Source of the DNA: VKMB-3413 sp041027365
GTDB lineage: Bacteria; Pseudomonadota; Alphaproteobacteria; Rhizobiales; Rhizobiaceae
Length of the DNA stretch: 64,000 bases
Assembly: GCF_041027365.1 (NCBI RefSeq)
Contig: NZ_JBFTEH010000002.1
Span: 1-64,000, forward strand
Direction of reading: 5' to 3'
Shown here: piece by piece, positions 61,023-64,000 of the stretch
Numbering within the stretch: position 1 is the first letter of the stretch
How the letters are laid out: the number at the start of each line of letters is the position of its first letter
The notes under the pieces: generated by a model
The model's input: only the letters and a program-made list of their open reading frames with translations
Database searches by the model: none
What the model was told of the DNA's origin: nothing
Translations under genes and position numbers: made by a program

Positions 61023-61168
61023 GTTCTTCTCCTCCCGCGGGCGCCGACCGGACAGCGCCTCCCGGCAACAAGTCGCGGTTCCGTCTCCAGATCCAGAGAC
61101 GGGCAACCGCTCCACCGCGGGATTGTTGCACCCCGCACGGCGCAGTTCTCAACCCGACTTTTTCCCGA

Positions 61169-61807
61169 TTAGGCGCTGGTAAACGCCGAGACCTCGGCGC
61201 GCTCGACGCCCGCCGCACGCATGTCCTGCCAGGCCCTTGCCAGGGATCCCTCCAGATCGATCGCCCGGCACGCGTCCTCGACGACGATCGCTTCGAAGCC
61301 CGCCCGCCTGGCATCGAGCGCCGTCCAGGCGACGCAGAAATCCGTGGCCAGACCGGCGATGACGACGCGGCGGACCTGCCTCTCCCTGAGATAGCCGGCA
61401 AGGCCGGTGGGCGTGCGGCGATCGGCTTCGACGAAGGCGGAATAGCTGTCGATGCCGCGATGGAAGCCCTTGCGCACGATCAGTTGCGCGCCCGGCACGT
61501 CGAGAGCCGGATGAAGCGCGGCGCCCGGCGTCCCCATGACGCAGTGGTCCGGCCAGAGCACCTGCGGGCCGTAGGACAGTTCGATCGTCTCGAACGGCGT
61601 GCAGCCATGGCTGCTGGCGAAGGATGCGTGGCCCGGCGTGTGCCAGTCCTGCGTCAGGACGACGACCGGAAAGGCCCGCGCCAATCGGTTCACCGCCGGG
61701 ACGACGGCATCGCCGTCCGGCACGGCAAGGGCGCCGCCCGCGCAGAAGTCGTTCTGGACGTCGACGATGATCAGGGCGTCGCCGTCGCCATTGCGTGTCT
61801 CAACCAT
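61169..61807 (-). CDS. pncA: Nicotinamidase PncA, 212 aa
   Basis: This isochorismatase-fold amidase has the catalytic Asp in ALIIVDVQNDF (D16), the metal site in QDWHTPGHASFASSH, the Lys in LIVRKGFHRGIDSYS and the nucleophile Cys in AGLATDFCVAWTA. It hydrolyses nicotinamide to nicotinate for NAD salvage. The length and motifs are normal. Confidence 0.95.
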   Translation of the reverse strand: MVETRNGDGDALIIVDVQNDFCAGGALAVPDGDAVVPAVNRLARAFPVVVLTQDWHTPGHASFASSHGCTPFETIELSYGPQVLWPDHCVMGTPGAALHPALDVPGAQLIVRKGFHRGIDSYSAFVEADRRTPTGLAGYLRERQVRRVVIAGLATDFCVAWTALDARRAGFEAIVVEDACRAIDLEGSLARAWQDMRAAGVERAEVSAFTSA

Positions 61808-61998
61808 GCCGCCAGCATGCCATCACCGTCGCGCGCGGGGAAGACCGGAGGCCGGTGCCGTCCGTTTCCCGTTCCGGTCCCGCGGCACAGCCGTTCGCGA
61901 CGCTGGCGGAGTTCGGGCCGGCATCCGTCGCCGAAGCCGACGGAAGTGGAACGCGAGCAGGCCGGCGCGAATTCTCCGGACGACACCACCGAGGAGAA

Positions 61999-62370
61999 AT
62001 GTCGATGTCATCGCGCACACTGCTATCGCGCACACTGCTACCGGCCCTGCTGGTCCTTTCGGGTTTGGCGGGCCCGGCACTCGCACAGGCATCCCCGGCG
62101 ACCGAGGGGTCCGCCGCGGACGATGGCATGGTCGAGGTCTCCCTCGGCGACTGGGGCGTCAAGACGCGGCTCGCGGCCGACCTGTCACAAGAGATCGGGG
62201 ACATTCCGCTGACGGTATCGGTGCCGGCGGATGTGGCGAGCAGGGTGTGCCCGGTCGGCGCAGACGACCTCGAACAGCAGGTGGTGGTGAGCCCGACCCG
62301 CACCTGCACCGCCAAGTCGGCATCGCCCGCCTTGCGCGACGCCGTGCGCCGAACGATCTCCAGCCGCTGA
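61999..62370 (+). CDS. Small exported protein of unknown family, 123 aa
   Basis: A signal peptide (to about residue 30, ending PALAQA) is followed by a 90-residue domain with MVEVSLGDWGVKTRLAADLSQEIGDIPLTVSVP and two cysteines (RVCPVG and RTCTAK) that may pair. A GAGGAGA ribosome site lies before the ATG. I do not recognise it. It sits among genes encoding exported proteins. Confidence 0.72.
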   Translation: MSMSSRTLLSRTLLPALLVLSGLAGPALAQASPATEGSAADDGMVEVSLGDWGVKTRLAADLSQEIGDIPLTVSVPADVASRVCPVGADDLEQQVVVSPTRTCTAKSASPALRDAVRRTISSR

Positions 62371-62618
62371 GACGGCAGCCCCGGCCGCAGAATCGGGCGC
62401 GGCTTGCGGTGTCTGCTTCCCCCGGGCGACAGGCTCTTGCGCCACACCTTCGCCCGATTTTGCGCTTCACAGACCCGGCAGCGGCCGCCAAGCCTGCCCG
62501 ACGCTGGATTCCGCGACTTCCACAGAGGTCTCGGGCGCTCTGCGGGCTGGCCGTTTCGCCCGCCGGGCCGTAAGCCATTGCCTCCGGTCCGGCCCGGAAC
62601 GAACAGAACAGGTGACGG

Positions 62619-63125
62619 ATGACACGCATTTTCTCGGCGCTGGCGATCGCCCTCCTCCTTTCCGGCTGCGCGACCTCGGACGGCGGGGTGGACGAGGCCG
62701 CCTTCCAGATGAACGCCTCGGCCGACGATGCGCACTGCCAGTCCCTGCTGATGCGGCCGGGAGACCTCGTCTACGCTCAGTGCCGCCTGGCGCTGCGCAA
62801 GACCTATCTCAACGACTACGCAGCGCGGAAGAAGGTGATCGAGGCGAAGTACGGCCCGATCGATCACGCGCTCGATCTGGCGCTGCGCAACGACGCCTTC
62901 TGCAATTACGACCAGAGCACCCAGATGGTGCTGAAGCAGATGTCGGATCAGGCCGTAGCCGAAGCCGCCTATGGCAACTGCTCCGACCGCCGCAACGAGC
63001 TCGACGCCGAATTCACCAAGGCGAAGGGCGTGCCCGGCGAGACGCTGAACGCCATGGAGCGTCCGATGATCATCCGGCAGAACATCCAGGCGGTCCAGGA
63101 AGCCAAGGACGTCATCAACGGCTGA
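62619..63125 (+). CDS. Putative lipoprotein, 168 aa
   Basis: The N-terminus ends in a lipobox (LLLSGC, Cys17). The mature part is helical, with HCQSLLMRPGDLVYAQCRLALRKTYLNDY and FCNYDQSTQMV, YGNCSDRRNEL. Several cysteines recur with helical spacing. The family is not recognised; similar small lipoproteins are common in Rhizobiales. Confidence 0.75.
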   Translation: MTRIFSALAIALLLSGCATSDGGVDEAAFQMNASADDAHCQSLLMRPGDLVYAQCRLALRKTYLNDYAARKKVIEAKYGPIDHALDLALRNDAFCNYDQSTQMVLKQMSDQAVAEAAYGNCSDRRNELDAEFTKAKGVPGETLNAMERPMIIRQNIQAVQEAKDVING

Positions 63126-63761
63126 AGCCGCAAGAGCGCCGCGGCGGCCTGCGGTTCGTGCCGGACCGCCTGCGCCTCCCCCGGGCGTATGAACGCGGGC
63201 AGCCTCGTGCCACGGCCGTGCCGCAGGTCTTGCCCGGCGGCCCGTGAACGGGCCCCTGTCGCAGGACCGCCCTCGCCTTCGAGCCTCGGCGACCCCGTTC
63301 GCGCCACGGGCTGTTCCGGCGGCCGACTCTCCGGTAACTTTCAAGATCACAGACGAAGATCTCGAGCCGCCATTCTTCTCGCTTGGAGCGTCGATGCTCC
63401 GGAGCATAAGCGCGTCTGATTCGTCGAAACCGGCGGCATGCAGGGCCATGCGACGCGCCGCCTCGCGGCAGATTACGCGTTTTCACGCAAGTTGAGGCGC
63501 CGGAACCACAGTCCGGCGAGCCCAACGCGGCGGCGCCCGATCTGACCGATCCCCCGGATTCCCGGGCTTTCAGAACCGCATCGGGCGAAGCGTAAGCATT
63601 CGTTAAGCTTGCCCGGGCAAGCTTCTGACGTTCGCCGCGGAGTGTGTCATTTGCGCACTTGCCGGTAGCGCCTTTAAGCAACAGGTTGCCGAAGCACCGG
63701 CCGCAAACGCGTCGGGATCTTGAACTGCGGCATCAACCGTCAGGCACTGATAGGTATTACC
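63126..63761. other. Intergenic region with perfect palindrome
   Basis: No gene is convincing in these 636 bp. Several open frames are low-complexity shadows on both strands. A perfect 20 bp palindrome lies at 63605-63624, listed separately. The right end carries the promoter of the small lipoprotein gene. Confidence 0.6.
63605..63624. promoter_or_regulatory. Perfect 20 bp palindrome
   Basis: AAGCTTGCCCGGGCAAGCTT reads the same on both strands with no loop. It lies 138 bp upstream of the small lipoprotein start. A dimeric regulator site is the simplest role. Confidence 0.5.
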
Positions 63762-63914
63762 ATGAAGAAAATCGTCATCGCATCGGTCGCGTGCTTCGCC
63801 CTCGCCACCTTCGCTGGTTGCATGGGCAAGGGCGTCGGCTTCGGCAAGGGCAAGGGCAAGGCTCCGGTTGCTCAGCCGGTCGTCGAGCAGCCGGCTTACG
63901 TCACCAAGGGCTAA
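63762..63914 (+). CDS. Small lipoprotein with Gly-Lys repeats, 50 aa
   Basis: The signal ends at the lipobox TFAGC (Cys20). The mature 31 residues begin CMGKGVGFGKGKGKAP and end VEQPAYVTKG: a Gly-Lys-rich basic head and a short tail. Peptides of this kind (signal, Cys, GKG repeats) recur in Rhizobiales, without known function. It is followed by a hairpin at 63927. Confidence 0.7.
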   Translation: MKKIVIASVACFALATFAGCMGKGVGFGKGKGKAPVAQPVVEQPAYVTKG

Positions 63915-63926
63915 TGGCTCTTTGGT

Positions 63927-63962
63927 CTTGGGGGAGGCGTCACATTGGCGCGCTCCCCCAAG
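63927..63962 (+). terminator. Hairpin after the small lipoprotein gene
   Basis: A stem cttgggggag / ctcccccaag (10 bp, with an inner gcg/cgc extension) follows the stop codon by 12 bp. There is no T-run, so termination may be weak. Confidence 0.6.
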
Positions 63963-64000
63963 CCATCGCATACCCTATCTGATGTCCGGCGTGCGTGCCG

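Noticed and set aside
1..64000. CRISPR arrays, prophage, integrase or IS elements
   Set aside because: No regularly spaced repeats, no transposase or integrase frames and no phage structural genes were seen. The only repeats are the ones described at 4.7-5.7 kb and 9.9-10.4 kb, plus small hairpins.

Overview
The window is GC-rich, densely packed chromosomal DNA from an alphaproteobacterium, most likely of the order Hyphomicrobiales (Rhizobiales). This rests on gene content and style: a ribosomal protein L19 with a charged C-terminal tail, a lanthanide-type methanol dehydrogenase (XoxF) cluster, a RutR-controlled reductive pyrimidine pathway, DUF2934, DUF2293, DUF4424 and DUF559 proteins, a RecX, and RPE-like palindromic repeats. 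Genus cannot be fixed by eye. No rRNA, tRNA, CRISPR array, prophage or recognisable transposase was seen.

Layout. 1-2 kb: an ArsB-like permease (cut by the window edge) behind an MFS transporter. 2.4-6.8 kb: rplS and its terminator, then small accessory genes (ParD-like antitoxin, NTF2-like protein, methyltransferase, EthD protein, DUF2061 membrane protein, XRE regulator). The EthD gene sits between two imperfect ~200 bp direct repeats, one carrying a dead copy of the DUF2061 3' end. 6.9-26.3 kb: reductive pyrimidine catabolism. It holds an ABC transporter (binding protein, two permeases, ATPase), dihydropyrimidinase, N-carbamoyl amidohydrolase, an omega-aminotransferase, RutR and dihydropyrimidine dehydrogenase PreA/PreT, with RutR-type operators before the aminotransferase/rutR pair and before preT. 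The pathway is interleaved with a MazEF-type pair, a HicBA pair and a DUF559 endonuclease flanked by palindromic repeats. A GGDEF-EAL protein, a DUF2934 protein, Gph and a thioredoxin-fold protein lie between its two halves. 26.6-37.3 kb: recX, a LysR regulator diverging from a small secreted protein, TRAP permeases, a DUF4424 protein, a HigBA-type pair whose toxin is frameshifted, a ParA-like protein with a damaged P-loop, and two paralogous Tat-exported TRAP binding proteins.

37.5-53.3 kb: two prokaryotic ionotropic-glutamate-receptor-like channels, a glutamine amidotransferase-type hydrolase, an MBL exonuclease, an animal-type haem peroxidase, a small membrane methyltransferase, an MDR oxidoreductase, a group IV PLP decarboxylase, an amidase, an operon of a SahR-like ArsR-methyltransferase fusion with metF behind a 20 bp palindromic operator, TrmO, DUF2293, FUSC and MOSC proteins. 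53.4-61 kb: the periplasmic methanol oxidation module xoxF-xoxG-xoxJ plus a CxxxCW rhodanese-like protein on the minus strand. Divergent from it are an exported quinoprotein-relay metallohydrolase and a SoxYZ-like carrier, followed on the minus strand by a small exported Cys-rich protein. 61-64 kb: nicotinamidase, two small exported proteins or lipoproteins, and a 50-residue lipoprotein downstream of a perfect 20 bp palindrome.

How the genes work together. The ABC transporter, PreAT, dihydropyrimidinase, amidohydrolase and aminotransferase together make a complete route from imported pyrimidine to beta-alanine and malonate semialdehyde, under RutR. XoxF passes electrons to XoxG. XoxJ, the rhodanese-like protein, the metallohydrolase and the SoxYZ-like carrier are regular partners of quinoprotein dehydrogenases. 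The less ordinary signals are the repeat-flanked EthD insertion, the DUF559-palindrome cassette inside an ABC operon, the pair of channel-receptors that differ at the ligand-binding arginine, XoxG with a long low-complexity linker, and several unrecognised small exported proteins.
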